From assembly GCA_963383645.1 (NCBI GenBank), contig OY726571.1:76553860-76617859 (forward strand): a stretch of 64,000 nucleotides of DNA. Direction: 5' to 3'. Positions 52,471-62,886 of the stretch are shown piece after piece (position 1 is the first letter of the stretch; each line of letters begins with the position of its first letter). This DNA comes from Muscardinus avellanarius. Taxonomy: Eukaryota > Chordata > Mammalia > Rodentia > Gliridae. The notes under the pieces were generated by a model. It ran no database searches and had not been told where the DNA came from. It worked only from the letters and a program-made list of their open reading frames with translations. A program made the position numbers and the translations under genes.

Positions 52471-52786
52471 TAAAAAAAAAAGAAAAAGAAAAAAAAAGTA
52501 GGGACACTACAAATAGAGCCAGGTACTCTCTTCCCCACTTCTGAAAAGTAAAGAGCTGTTTCCCTGCAGGCATCTTAGGTCCCTAGTTCATTTTGGATAA
52601 ACTTAGAGCGCAAGACAAATGAAGGAACAAGAGAGATCTGATCCTGCCAATGCAAATGGAAAGAGAACAGAGATGAGGGATGAAGGAGGCCTAGAAAACG
52701 GGAGCAAAAGAAAGAGAAAAGAGAAAATTACTGAACAAACACATGCAAAAAAGCAAGCCCACAGACCCGGCAGATGAACTGCAATC

Positions 52787-52905
52787 AGCCGGCATGGTGA
52801 AGCATACCTATAGTCCCAGCTACTCAGGAGGCTGAGGCAGGAGGATTGCAAGTTTGACGCCAGCCTGGGCAACTTAGTGAGCTCCTGTCTCACGATTTAA
52901 AAAGG
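52787..52905 (+). mobile_element. 7SL/B1-type monomer without ID tail
   Basis: CAGCCGGCATGGTGAAGCAT followed by CCCAGCTACTCAGGAGGCTG and GAGGCAGGAGG, which is closer to 7SL RNA than to the other SINEs here (which read CCCAGTACTTGGGAGG). It ends GCTCCTGTCTCACG and an A-rich tail with no ID-like half. Confidence 0.72.
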
Positions 52906-52921
52906 GTAAAAATTAATTGAA

Positions 52922-53116
52922 GCCGGGCGTGGTGGTGCACGCTTGTAATCCCCGCACTTGGAGGGCGGAGACAGGAGGATCACGCAGGTTCGAAGCCAGC
53001 CACGCTGGCCTAAGAGACCCTGTTTCCAAATAAAAATATAAAATAGGTCTGGGAGTGTAGCCCGGAGGTAGAAGGGCTTCCAGGAACCCCAGTACCACCA
53101 AAAAAAAAAAAAAAAG
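52922..53116 (+). mobile_element. B1-dID SINE, derived subfamily, young
   Basis: GCCGGGCGTGGTGGTGCACG head, derived core and tail CCCCAGTACCACC. Flanked by GTAAAAATTAATTGAA (52906-52921) and GTAAAAATGAATTGAA (53126-53141). Confidence 0.94.
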
Positions 53117-53141
53117 TAAAAAAAAGTAAAAATGAATTGAA

Positions 53142-53357
53142 GCCAGGACGGTGGCGCATGCTTGTAATCCCAGCATTTGGGAGGCTGAGACAGGAGGATC
53201 ACAGTTCACAGACAGCCTCAGTTCCTACATAGTGAGGCCTAGTGCAACTCAGTGAGACCCTGTTTCAAAATAAAGAGTAAAAAATAGGGCTGGGGGTATT
53301 GCTCAAAGGTAGAATGCCCCTGGGTTCCATCCCCAGTACTAAAAAAAAAAAAAAAAT
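53142..53357 (+). mobile_element. B1-dID SINE at the same target site
   Basis: GCCAGGACGGTGGCGCATGC head starts directly after the preceding target duplication; tail CCCCAGTACT and A run. Its 3' flank AATTAATTGAGA again resembles the target. Confidence 0.92.
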
Positions 53358-53379
53358 TAATTGAGACCAAGGGCAATGT

Positions 53380-54045
53380 TCCCCAAGGTGTGGGTGGCAA
53401 TCAGAGAGGACAGAGCCCTCTTTCCACAGACTCAAGGTGCACACTTTTTCTTAGGCACTGAACTGAGCTAACACTATTCTAGTGGTCAGGAAGGTCAAGG
53501 ACAGAGGACTAGGCTTCAGCACCAGAGACAGCCGGAATCCACAGAGTGATCATCAGGATTTCCCAAACCACGACTGCCCACTGACATCAGCAAGATACTG
53601 AGAAAGCAGGCAAATTATCTGCCTGACGCCAACGCCTCTGGAAATAGCTGAATGCAAACGGTAATTATGGACGGCGATGGCAGGGATGATGACGACAATG
53701 GTGGTGGTAAAGACGATGGCGATGACCGTGATTGATTCCACTGAGAGTCTCCTTTCCCTCTAACTGCACCACCATGAGGTCAACAGGACCTACTCAAGTC
53801 CCACTGACACCCCTTACCTGTGTTTTAATTTATCATCCTTTAAGTAATCACCAAAATTATTTTAAAGGCTGAAAAACATAATTAGGTGACTCAGTAACTT
53901 TCCTCGGACCACAAGAAAAACCACACATGATAGTCTCACTTTGCTAACACCAACCATTTGTTTAGAAACACTCCACCCCCTGGGCAAAACTAACTTTATA
54001 AGTACACAAAGACAGTGTGCCAAAATAGTGTAATTAAAGATACCA
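53380..54045. other. Unassigned single-copy sequence
   Basis: It includes a GATGGC/GATGAC-rich patch near 53675-53740. Otherwise nothing recognised. Confidence 0.45.
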
Positions 54046-54049
54046 TAAT

Positions 54050-54222
54050 TCCAGCAGGTCTATAATCCCAGTACCAGAGAGGCTAAGATAAGAGAATCAT
54101 AGATTCAAGTGTAGCCTTTGCAATTCAGTAAGATCATCCATGGCTTAGCAAGGACCCTGTTTCAAAAAAACAATAGGGCTGGGGTGTAAGTTGGAGATAG
54201 CCCTGAGGTTCAATCCCTAGTA

Positions 54223-54223
<1 letters not shown>
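54050..54223 (+). mobile_element. B1-dID SINE, diverged
   Basis: CCAGCAGGTCTATAATCCCA head remnant, core and tail ending CAATCCCTAGTACTAC. Confidence 0.84.

Positions 54224-54266
<43 letters not shown>
54224..54266. repeat. (AC)n microsatellite
   Basis: About 20 AC units grading into ATAC/ATAT from the SINE tail. Confidence 0.97.
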
Positions 54267-54271
<5 letters not shown>

Positions 54272-54274
54272 TAC

Positions 54275-55330
54275 ATATATTTATTCCTTGTCCCCCCAGA
54301 TATCTCCCTTGCCCAGAAATAAAATTATCTAACAATCTGTCATTAAAGGTCTGCTCTTCTCAATTTCTCTGCAACTAAATCTCCTTTTGCAAAATGCAAA
54401 TGCTTCTGGATTTTATCAAGAAATCCAGCCAGCTTCCCATCCTAAAAATAGCCATGGTTTTGTTATCTGATGCTTTTGACCTCTCCGGGGAGGTGTCCCC
54501 GGCTCCACGAAATGATTAATCATCCAAAAAATTGGGGCGGCACCAAGAAACAAGAGTAAAAGTCATTTTTAAAATTAAGTCATTTTGAGGTCTTTGCTCA
54601 AGACAGATTAAATCTGAGTTGTTCTACACATCCAGTCCTAGAATATCCGAAAGTGCAAATCCCAAAATGGATCCAAATAAGGCCTTTACTGGAGGTTGAA
54701 TAAATTAAAAAAAAAAAAAAGCAGCTGTGAACCCCGCAGTGGTACTGAGCCTTCTCTTGTGAGTATTCAAAGCAAAGAGATGGGCTGTTCTCCACCATCA
54801 ACATGGCTGTTGCCTCTATTCCAGGGAGCTAGAGAAAGGCGGATGTTCTAGAGTTTGCATCCAGTCTGCATCCAGTCCTGGGCTCACTGCCAAAGTACCT
54901 CCTTCTTGTTGGGCTGGGCCTCTGCAGAGCGGGTGCCCTGGCTACTCACTGAGTGCACAAAGAGGGTAAGCATCTTTCTAAGGACCACTGTGCTTCCTGC
55001 CAAGTGAAGATGCCAACGAGCTTTTGGGATTGTTGACTTAAATCCCTTCATGCATCATAGAAAGCAAGGAGAAACATGTTTGGGCCTTGAATCCCGAAGG
55101 GGAAACGGGCTAGCTTTCTACAGGCTTGGATGGAGTTCAACGCTTGGTGAGAAGACAATTGCTTATTAGTCCACTTCAGGCACTGCGATGGATCAGCCTG
55201 AGCCTCTCATCTCAGACAGACCACCCAAAGTTCATCCCAGGAGCAGAGCAGACCCAGAACCTCAGGTGACCTGCAGAGATAAATATGTACCCCCAGACAC
55301 AGGAAAGAAAATCATATTGAAAAATCTCTG
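54275..55330. other. Unassigned single-copy sequence
   Basis: No recognised gene or repeat; contains a 15-base A run near 54706. Confidence 0.45.
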
Positions 55331-55337
55331 TGTGGAG

Positions 55338-55733
55338 ACAGGTGTGACGGAGTATGCCTGTAATCCCAGTACTTGGGAGACCGAGACAGGAAGATCACAG
55401 TCAGCCCTAGCAACTTAAAGCTATGCTCTCTGAAATTTAGCAAAACCCTGTTTCAAAAGTAAAAAAAGCCGGGCGTGGTGGCGCACGTTTGTAATCCCCG
55501 CGCTTGGGAGGCGGAGACAGGAGGATCGCGCAGGTTCGAAGTCAGCTGCGCTGGCTTAAGAGACCCTGTTTCCAAATAAAAAGTATAAAATAGGTCTGGG
55601 AGTGTAGCCCAGAGATAGAAGGGCTTCCAGGAACCCAAGTACCACCAAAAAAAAAAAAAAAAAAAAAGAGGGAAAGAGGGCTGGGGATGTGGCTCAGTGG
55701 TAGAATGCCCCTGAGTTAAATCCCTACTACCAC
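55338..55733 (+). mobile_element. B1-dID SINE split by a young SINE
   Basis: Outer head and core 55338-55466 end in AAAAGTAAAAAAAG. The ID-like tail resumes at about 55677 (GGGCTGGGGATGTGGCTCAG) and ends CTACTACCAC. Confidence 0.87.
55467..55666 (+). mobile_element. B1-dID SINE, derived subfamily, nested
   Basis: GCCGGGCGTGGTGGCGCACG head, GCTGCGCTGGCTTAAGAGAC core, derived tail CCCAAGTACCACC and a 22-base A run. Third clear case of insertion into another SINE's A-rich linker. Confidence 0.93.
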
Positions 55734-55742
55734 AAAATAAAT

Positions 55743-55782
55743 GCATGAATGAATGAATGAATGAATGAATGAATGAATGAAT
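55743..55782. repeat. (AATG)n microsatellite
   Basis: About 9 AATG units from the outer SINE tail. Confidence 0.96.
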
Positions 55783-55789
55783 AAAATTT

Positions 55790-56875
55790 CTGTGTAACAC
55801 CAAGTGGCTTAGGAAGGATTGTGTGTCTATGTTAGTATGCATGTATATACACACAAGGACAGAGGCAGAAATATTCCCAAACACTGATCATGAAAAATAA
55901 AACGAACACTGGAAGAAAGATATCTATTTAGAAAACAGATAGCAGATAAATTTTAAGGCTAAGAAAAATAAAATGTGGTGCATTCCCCCAAGGAATTAAT
56001 GAACAATCTATATTCAAAATACCCACATGCTTCCTCTATTTTCTAAAACAGACATTCTTAGGACTCAAACACAAGTCAATCAAGAAACTGTATGTTGACA
56101 GTGTGAGAGATGTAATGAAGCTAATCTTCCTGTTGGTAGCAAATTCCACCCCCACGAAGGAAAGAAAATGCTGTTTGGAGGAGGGGTTGTGGGGGGAAGA
56201 AAGCCCGAGTGCGTCTAATAAGCGCCATTATTGCTGGGAAATCTAAAAGATTGATAATATGAATCACAAGAGAAGTTCAGTGGGGCAGCTATTCGAAATT
56301 TGTTTTTCACACATTTGGTGCAAAAGCAAAGGCTCTTACAAGAAAGGTCAGTCCACCCACACGCTAATCTCCAATCAAGCGGCACTTGGAGAATCCAAAT
56401 GTGATTGCAAATCTCGGGTGTGCCAAGATAAAGGGGTTTTTTTTGTTTTGTTTTTTCATTTCCATCTATCTGCAATGACCAGCATTATATGTCCATTATG
56501 GTCAGGGGTGGAAGAGGATGCTGGGTACTTGGCTGGTGCCCTCCTCGCACCAGAGTGGAATTAACATATGGACGTTCACATCCACGCACACATACAGCTA
56601 TGCTGGTAGCTAGTAACGTGAACGTGTGGGGCTTAACTTCACTCAAGTCGTTAGAGTCAGGCTTCCTCTCCTGCCTCTTCCGGCCCTGAAACAACTGCAG
56701 GGACGGCTCAGCGGGCCCTTGAACTCCCCAAGTGCACCAATAACGGTGCGGCAGTGGAGAGTAAGGCGCAACTAGCAGAGGCTCTTCTCACTTTTCAAAA
56801 GTTATATCGGACCCTGAAACTTCCTTTCCACCAACACTTATGATTGTCTCTTAATTTTCTTTTTAAAAACAGTTC
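55790..56875. other. Unassigned single-copy sequence
   Basis: Overlapping opposite-strand frames around 56215-56694 have no recognised domain. 56600-56800 carries more CpG than average. Confidence 0.4.
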
Positions 56876-56878
56876 AGT

Positions 56879-56984
56879 TGCCGGGCGTGGTGGAGCACGC
56901 TTGTAATCCCCGCACTTGGGAGGCGGAGACAGGAGGATCGCGCTGGTTCAAAGCCAGCCTCGCTGGCTTAAGAGACCCTGCTTC

Positions 56985-57023
<39 letters not shown>

Positions 57024-57078
57024 GGTCTGGGAGTGTAACCCGGAGGTGGAAGGGTTTCCAGGAACCCCAGTACCACCA
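56879..57078 (+). mobile_element. B1-dID SINE, derived subfamily, with TA-expanded linker
   Basis: GCCGGGCGTGGTGGAGCACG head, GCCTCGCTGGCTTAAGAGAC core, about 17 TA units (56988-57021) in place of the usual AAAAATATAAA linker, then derived tail CCCCAGTACCACC. Confidence 0.93.
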
Positions 57079-57126
57079 AAAACAAAAAACAAAAACAAAA
57101 AAAAAAAGTTCAGTTACTGTAAGTGG

Positions 57127-57314
57127 GAGAGTGTCTGTTACTAACAGTTGAACCCACAGACAGCCTGCCACTGAGCTACATCCCCAGCCCTATTTTTTTG
57201 TTTATTTTGAAACAGAGTTTCACTAAGTTACTGGGTGCTGGCCTCGAAACTGCGATCCTCCTGTCTCAGACTCCCACATACTGGAATTATTGGTATGCAT
57301 CACTGCTCCTGGCT
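57127..57314 (-). mobile_element. B1-dID SINE, diverged
   Basis: Degraded tail (GTTGAACCCACAGACAGCC), TATTTTTTTGTTTATTTTG linker, head complement ending TGCTCCTGGCT. Confidence 0.83.
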
Positions 57315-57343
57315 CAGTTACTTTATTTTAAATTATCAAATAT

Positions 57344-57537
57344 AGCTGGACATGTTGGTTCACGCTTGTAATGCCAGTACTCGTGACAGGAGGATTGCAG
57401 GTTCGAGGACAGCCTCAGCAATTCAGTGAGGCTCTCAGTAACCTAGTGAGACTCTGTTTCCAAATAAGAAATTAAATCAGTCTGGGCCGGGGTAGCTTGG
57501 GGGTAGAATGCATCTGGGTTCAATTCCTAGGATCGCA
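57344..57537 (+). mobile_element. B1-dID SINE
   Basis: AGCTGGACATGTTGGTTCAC head, core with a deletion near GTACTCGTGACAGG, tail CAATTCCTAGGATCGC. Confidence 0.87.
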
Positions 57538-57571
57538 AAAAAGTAAATAAATAAACGATCAAATATAATAC

Positions 57572-57748
57572 ATACACCAGGTGTGATGGCATATGCCAGG
57601 CTGAGACAGGAGGGTCACAGGTTCAAGACTAGCCTCAGCAACTCAACAAGGTCCCTCGGCAACTTAGCGAGACCCTGTTTAAAAATAAAAATAAAATAAA
57701 ATAGAATAGGGCTGGGGGTGTAGTTCATAGGTAGAATGCCTCCAGTAT
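57572..57748 (+). mobile_element. B1-dID SINE, internally deleted
   Basis: ACCAGGTGTGATGGCATATG head joins directly to CCAGGCTGAGACAGG, so the CCTGTAATCCCAGTACTTGGG part is lost. The tail is cut at TAGAATGCCTCC and replaced by AT/GT repeats. Confidence 0.85.
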
Positions 57749-57754
57749 ATATGC

Positions 57755-58255
57755 GTGTGTGTATGTGTGTGTGTATATGTGTAAAAGGTACATAAAGTGA
57801 TGGTCAACTCAATGACTTTTCGCACAAATCGTAGCAAAATACACACTTAAAACAGAAAGAACTTCAATTCCTGGTTATAAATGCCTACCCTTCCTACAGC
57901 TGTACCCAGTATCCTTGAAATGCATCAGATTTACTTGTTTGACCTTCCTTAGATTTTATTATATAATAATATACAACAAAAATATGAGTGAATGATGTCA
58001 TTTTTAACTGCTGTACTTTGATTCATATATATTTCACCGTAGCTGGCTTATTTTGCTCCAAGGTGGACCCACATTTCTTTGTATATGTGCGGCTTCTTCA
58101 TTTTTATGCTTACATACTATTCCAGTGTTTGAGTATTTGCAATTGACTTACTTGATTGTTGATGGCATTTGGACTCATTTTTAATATGCATATTAAATAC
58201 ACACACAAAAAAAAAACCCATAGATTTTGTCCATTACAATGTTCTCTGATTTTGA
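57755..58255. other. Unassigned AT-rich sequence
   Basis: Probably old retroelement DNA (AAATGATGTCATTTTT, TCCAAGGTGGACCCACAT style), but no family is assigned. Confidence 0.35.
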
Positions 58256-58258
58256 CAA

Positions 58259-58466
58259 ACTGGATGCAGTGGCCTGCGCCAGTAACCTCGTTACTTGGGA
58301 GATTGAGACAGGAGGATCTCAAGTTCAAGGTCATCCTTGGCAATGTAGCAAGATCTTCAGCAACTTAGTGAGACTCTGTTTCAAAATTAAAAACAAAACA
58401 AAAAAAATTAAAAGGGCTAGGGGTGTAACTCAGAGACAGAATGCTCCTGTGTTTAATCCCTAGTTT
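58259..58466 (+). mobile_element. B1-dID SINE, diverged
   Basis: CTGGATGCAGTGGCCTGCGC head, core AGGTCATCCTTGGCAATG, tail TTTAATCCCTAGTTT. Confidence 0.87.
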
Positions 58467-58621
58467 AAAAAAAAATGCCTTAGATATATTCTGGTTCATG
58501 TCAGCAGGTGTTTATAGGTACCATATACAGAAGAGAGGGATTGCTGGATCTTAAAATGTATCTATGTTTTTCTTAGTAAACACTGGCAGAAATGTCCTAA
58601 GTGTTTCACAAACACTTTTTG

Positions 58622-58804
58622 TGTGTGTGTGTGGTACTGGGGTTCCTGGAAGCCCTTCTAACTCCAGGCTACACTCCCAGACCTATTTTTTATTTTTGGA
58701 AACAGGGTCTCTTAAACCAGCGCGGCTGGCTTCGAACCTGCGCGATTCTCCTGTCTCCGCCTCCCAAGCGCGGGGATTACAAGCGTGCGCCACCACTCCC
58801 GGCT
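58622..58804 (-). mobile_element. B1-dID SINE, derived subfamily, young
   Basis: (GT)n, GGTACTGGGGTTCCTGGAAG, CTTAAACCAGCGCGGCTGGC, ending ACCACTCCCGGCT. The 15-base repeat CACAAACACTTTTTG flanks it (58607-58621 and 58805-58819). Confidence 0.94.
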
Positions 58805-58819
58805 CACAAACACTTTTTG

Positions 58820-60140
58820 CTTTACCTTCCCAATATCACTTTGGGGCCATCTTGTTTATCTGAGTATTTGCTGGTCTACCTGGGGGTCCTCTCCTACTTA
58901 AAATGGCATAGTTTGAGGGGAAGCCCTCTTTGGACTTTTTGAACCTCTTATAACCCATAATCCTTGACCCATCCTAAACGTCATCAAGACCTTCTGAATC
59001 GTATCAGCCGACCCTCCTAAAGAGTCCTTAAGATAGAATTTACTTACTTAAGTCATAAACTACACTGGTTCCAAAGGAGCTATTGGAACTTAAAAAATCC
59101 AGAAAAAAGTCCATCCAAAGAAAAGAGACGAAATTTATCAAAAATCCAAACAGACCCCTCACTAAGCTGAGAGAAGAATAAAGTAGTTTTGTGTTGTCTG
59201 AAAATAAGATGAACAAACATGAGAATGTAGAAACACGTCTGAGAAAATTAATCACAAAGAAAAAATAAATCTGGGGAAAGTGTGAGAACGGGGAAATTAA
59301 ATAAAGAAAAAGCATACTCTTCCTATATTTCTGTCTCCTCCTACGCACATGCTCAAAAGCAAGCACACGCAATGCTCACACACACACGCCACCTCCAGCC
59401 CCTAATTAGTGAGTGACTTCTTTCCCTTGTAAAACTGACAAGTTTCAGCTGAATATAGTAAAAAAAAAAAGAGAGAGAGAGAGAGAAAATTGAAAAGTAT
59501 TTGCATATGAGTTAATATTTTTCTAAGAATGTGTTTCTCTCATGATGGAGTTCCACATATAGAGAGCTCTACTCAAAATGTGTATTTTCTCCACAAGGCT
59601 TCTGCTCTCCAAGGCTTTACAAGAAGATCCCAATGTGTTTCCTAAACAACTCTCTCGTTTTCTATTTAGAAAACTGACAGGAAGAATAAATTTTCATATT
59701 AAGGCAAAGAAACTTGACATGGTGTATGGATACCTCTGTAATCCTTGATAAAGTGTTTGATTTGCAGGCTTTTGAGAACGGAACTGTGTCTTTCCTTACC
59801 GAGGTCTATTTAGACATCAGATTTCATCAAAATCAGTTTATTCCTGGCTTTGGGGATTATTTACCATTGCATGTTTCATATCTTTGACAATGTGGTCTAC
59901 CTCCTTCAATGTAAAGGCCAGATCAATAGTTAACTGGCAGATGAAACGCATCAAATTGATCGTCCTGCTAATGTGACCTTACCAACAAACACCAGGCAAA
60001 GATTTTCAGTGATATTAATAGATAATAGGCCAGAGGGTCACAATGATCACATCTATCTAAAGGAGCTTTTTAAAAATGTAAAAGTCCTACAAATTCAGAT
60101 CCCAGAATGGTAATACACTTTATTTTTATTTATTTTTTTT
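58820..60140. other. Unassigned, SINE-free stretch
   Basis: AT-rich, with a short (GA)n at 59471-59486. A minus-strand frame of 110 codons (59040-59372) reads as hydrophobic low-complexity and is treated as chance. A weak MER5-like hint near 60050-60110 (AAAGGAGCTTTTTAAAAATG) is not strong enough to call. Confidence 0.4.
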
Positions 60141-60142
60141 AA

Positions 60143-60341
60143 TGTGGTACTGGGGATGGAACCCAGGGGCATTCTACCTCCGAGCTACATTCCAGCTCTG
60201 TTTTTTATTCTTTATTTTGAAACAGGGTCTGAATTGTGGAGGGCCTTACTAAGTAGCTGAAGCTGGCCTCGAACCTGCAATTATCCTGTCTCAGCCTCCC
60301 AAATCCTGGAATTACAAGCATGCGCCACTATGCCTGGCTTA
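60143..60341 (-). mobile_element. B1-dID SINE
   Basis: GTGGTACTGGGGATGGAACC to CACTATGCCTGGCT; near full length. Confidence 0.92.
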
Positions 60342-60344
60342 ATA

Positions 60345-60890
60345 TACATATTTTTTAAAAATCACCCTGGTGATTTTGAAACATAGCCAATGTTAAAACA
60401 CAATGAGATAAGAAACTGGGGGAAAAAATCAAATACCAAAAGGACAGATCTCTTAAACTTGAGATGTTTTTGAAGGTTTATTAGCATCAGAGCTAGTATG
60501 TCAAATTTACAGTGTGGTATGCCCAGGATACTCCTTCTTTCTCCCCTCACACCCTCCCTGCTACTATAATCAAGAAATATGATCCTGAGATCGTCAGTTT
60601 GAATCTGATTTCTGTCACATGGGATATATATCAGTTAAACTCATTTTGTCCTTTTCCAAGATATGAAGGGATTTATTTCTGGTGAATTATTAACTGCATT
60701 CCACTCTGCTCTGGTTTATAATAACTTTGTTCTATACCCCCCATTCTATCTTATATTTGTGCTTTTTCAAATATAAATGAACTGAAGAACCAAAATTGTC
60801 AAATGTCATTTTCTTTTAAATCACAATAATTTTGATGTGCTTCCTTCTTTGAAGAAAACTCTTACTGTATACTCTATTAAAAATGTGTTA
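60345..60890. other. Unassigned AT-rich sequence
   Basis: Nothing recognised. Confidence 0.45.
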
Positions 60891-60892
60891 GG

Positions 60893-61090
60893 CTGGGCGT
60901 GGTGGCACACGCTTGTAATCCCAGCATTTGGGTGGCTGAGACAGGAGGATCGCTCAGGTTTGAAGCCAGCCTCAGCTACTTACTGAGGTTCTCAGCAACT
61001 TAGTGAGATCCTGTTTCCAAATAAAATATAAAATAGGCCTGGGAGCGTACCCCGGGGGCAGAAAGCCCCTGGATTCCATCCCCAGTACCA
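60893..61090 (+). mobile_element. B1-dID SINE
   Basis: AGGCTGGGCGTGGTGGCACA head, classical core with CTACTTACTGAGG, tail AGGCCTGGGAGCGTACCCCG intermediate in type, ending CCCCAGTACCACAC. Confidence 0.93.
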
Positions 61091-61123
61091 CACACACACA
61101 CACATAAAAAAAAAAAATGTGTC

Positions 61124-61324
61124 AGCTGGGCGTGGTGGTGTACATCTGTAATCCCAGTACTTGGGAGGCTAAGACAGAAGGATCACAGGTTCAAGACCAG
61201 CTTCATCAATTTCGTGAGACCCTCAACAACTTAGTGAGACTCTGTTTCAAAATAAAAAATAATTTAAAAGGGCTAGGTGTGTAGCTCAACAGTAGAATGC
61301 CCCTGGGTTCAATCCCTAGTAATA
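61124..61324 (+). mobile_element. B1-dID SINE
   Basis: CAGCTGGGCGTGGTGGTGTA head, full core, tail CAATCCCTAGTAATAC. Confidence 0.92.
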
Positions 61325-61392
61325 CACAAGCGCGCATGTGCGCGCGCGCGCACACACACACACACACACGCACAAATGCACGCGCACGCGAC
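61325..61392. repeat. (CG)n/(CA)n compound microsatellite
   Basis: Alternating purine-pyrimidine: a CGCGCGCGCG core then CA units and ACGC variants. Such alternation can adopt left-handed DNA in general. Confidence 0.92.
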
Positions 61393-61398
61393 CAATTT

Positions 61399-61490
61399 AG
61401 CCAGCGTGGTGGTGCATACCTATAATTGCAGTTCTTGGAAGGCTGAGATCGGAGGATTGCCGATTCAAGACCAGCCTCAGCTACTTAGAA
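61399..61490 (+). mobile_element. B1-dID SINE, 3' truncated
   Basis: TTAGCCAGCGTGGTGGTGCA head to CCTCAGCTACTTAGAAG; the linker and ID-like tail are missing. Confidence 0.85.
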
Positions 61491-61499
61491 GATGCACAT

Positions 61500-62650
61500 T
61501 AAAATTTAGGTAAAAACTTGTGTGTTCTAGCAGCCTGCAATTTACTGAAATTTTACTGGGAAAATCCATATTGTTACCAAAGGCAGTAGAACTGGATGCT
61601 AAATTGCACCCTGAGCAAAGCAGCTAAAATGCCAGGAATAATACAGTGGGAGGATTTCAAACCAGACCAAAAACAATGATCCTCACTCCTGTCCACCCCA
61701 ACCCTAGACTACCCAATTGAAGATGGACAAAGGCATGTCCGAGGCTAAAGATGCAATAACAAGAAAAAAAAAAATAGGTCACTAAATTCGAGCTACAGAA
61801 TAATTCACTAAAATTTTACATTTCACCTTCTCGAATAATACATATGAATATTTTGTCTGTAGAATGGCATGGCTTCTATTAAACTTGCAAGAACTAAAAT
61901 TATGGTCATTCTAAAAGACCATAAAGAACAGAGCCTCAAATGATTGCTGCACAACCCAGCTAGAACTTTATGATCAAATCCATAAAAATAATAATTACTC
62001 ATCTGAATGCTTAAATGGCAGACCCGATGCAGAATAAGAGAACACAAGAAATTCATTGATAATAGATCGTTAGGAGACAATATGCTTTTCTTGAATAATA
62101 ACAAAACATGGTCGCCTTCCCACTAAAAACAACAAAACTATTAGCTAGAGCATTACTTGAATGGCCTATTAAAGCCAAGCAACTAATAAACACAAGGCGA
62201 TTATCCCTGATGATTAAAAATCGCCACCCATTATAAATATATCCAGTAATCCAAAGTTGCTTAAAAGGAAATCAGATATATACATAATTTCCCTAGAATG
62301 AAAGCTAATTTATTTTCCTTTGCAGCCAAAGTACTTTCTCTTTTATTTATCTTTGCCACAAATTTGCTTACAAATAAGTGCTATGATCCCCATGCCCATG
62401 GTAAGCAATACCAGTTTAAAGAAGCAAGACATGTGGGTATACCAGGTAGAGTTAATCTCACCCCTTTTCTTTGATCGACACATTAAACAGAACAAACCCT
62501 GGCTATTATAAGTGAAATGATATCCACCCTTAAGACAAAAAGTTTGATTCTCAGAATTAGAACATGAACTTCATTTATTCTGGCCTCTCAGAGTGCCAAG
62601 TGCATTGGCCTCCTGTAATCAGCAAATTGACAAAAGGGTTTTTTTTTTTT
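61500..62650. promoter_or_regulatory. Long AT-rich single-copy block, possible distal regulatory DNA
   Basis: About 1.1 kb without recognised repeats. 62120-62330 is dense in homeodomain- and SOX-like words (GCCAAGCAACTAATAAAC, GATGATTAAAAATCG, AAGCTAATTTATT). No open frame of note. Function inferred only from texture. Confidence 0.3.
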
Positions 62651-62658
62651 CAGTTATA

Positions 62659-62696
62659 TTGAGAGAGAGGGAGAGAGGGAGAGAGAGAGGGAGAAA

Positions 62697-62734
<38 letters not shown>

Positions 62735-62800
62735 AAGAGAAGAGAAGAGAAGAGAAGAGAAGAGAAGAGAAGAGAAGAGAAGAGAAGAGGAGAGAGAGAG
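62659..62800. repeat. (GA)n/(GAGAA)n microsatellite
   Basis: GAGAGG units, then pure GA, then about 11 copies of the pentamer GAGAA (about 62729-62788), then GA again. Confidence 0.97.
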
Positions 62801-62817
62801 AAATGTTCTACCCAGTA

Positions 62818-62886
62818 ATGTTTGGAAACAGGGTCTCACTAAGTTGCCGAGGGTCTCCACAAGTTGCTGAGGTTGGACTCAGATCT
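62818..62886 (-). mobile_element. B1-dID SINE core fragment
   Basis: GGAAACAGGGTCTCACTAAG to GAGGTTGGACTCAGATC; neither tail nor head end is present. Confidence 0.75.

Noticed and set aside
59040..59372. Hydrophobic 110-codon minus-strand frame suggesting a membrane protein
   Set aside because: The hydrophobic residues come from an A/T-rich strand (TTT and CTT codons); no clear start context or homologue.
8499..62800. Regularly spaced repeats as a CRISPR array
   Set aside because: All are simple tandem repeats without spacers, and the host is a mammal.
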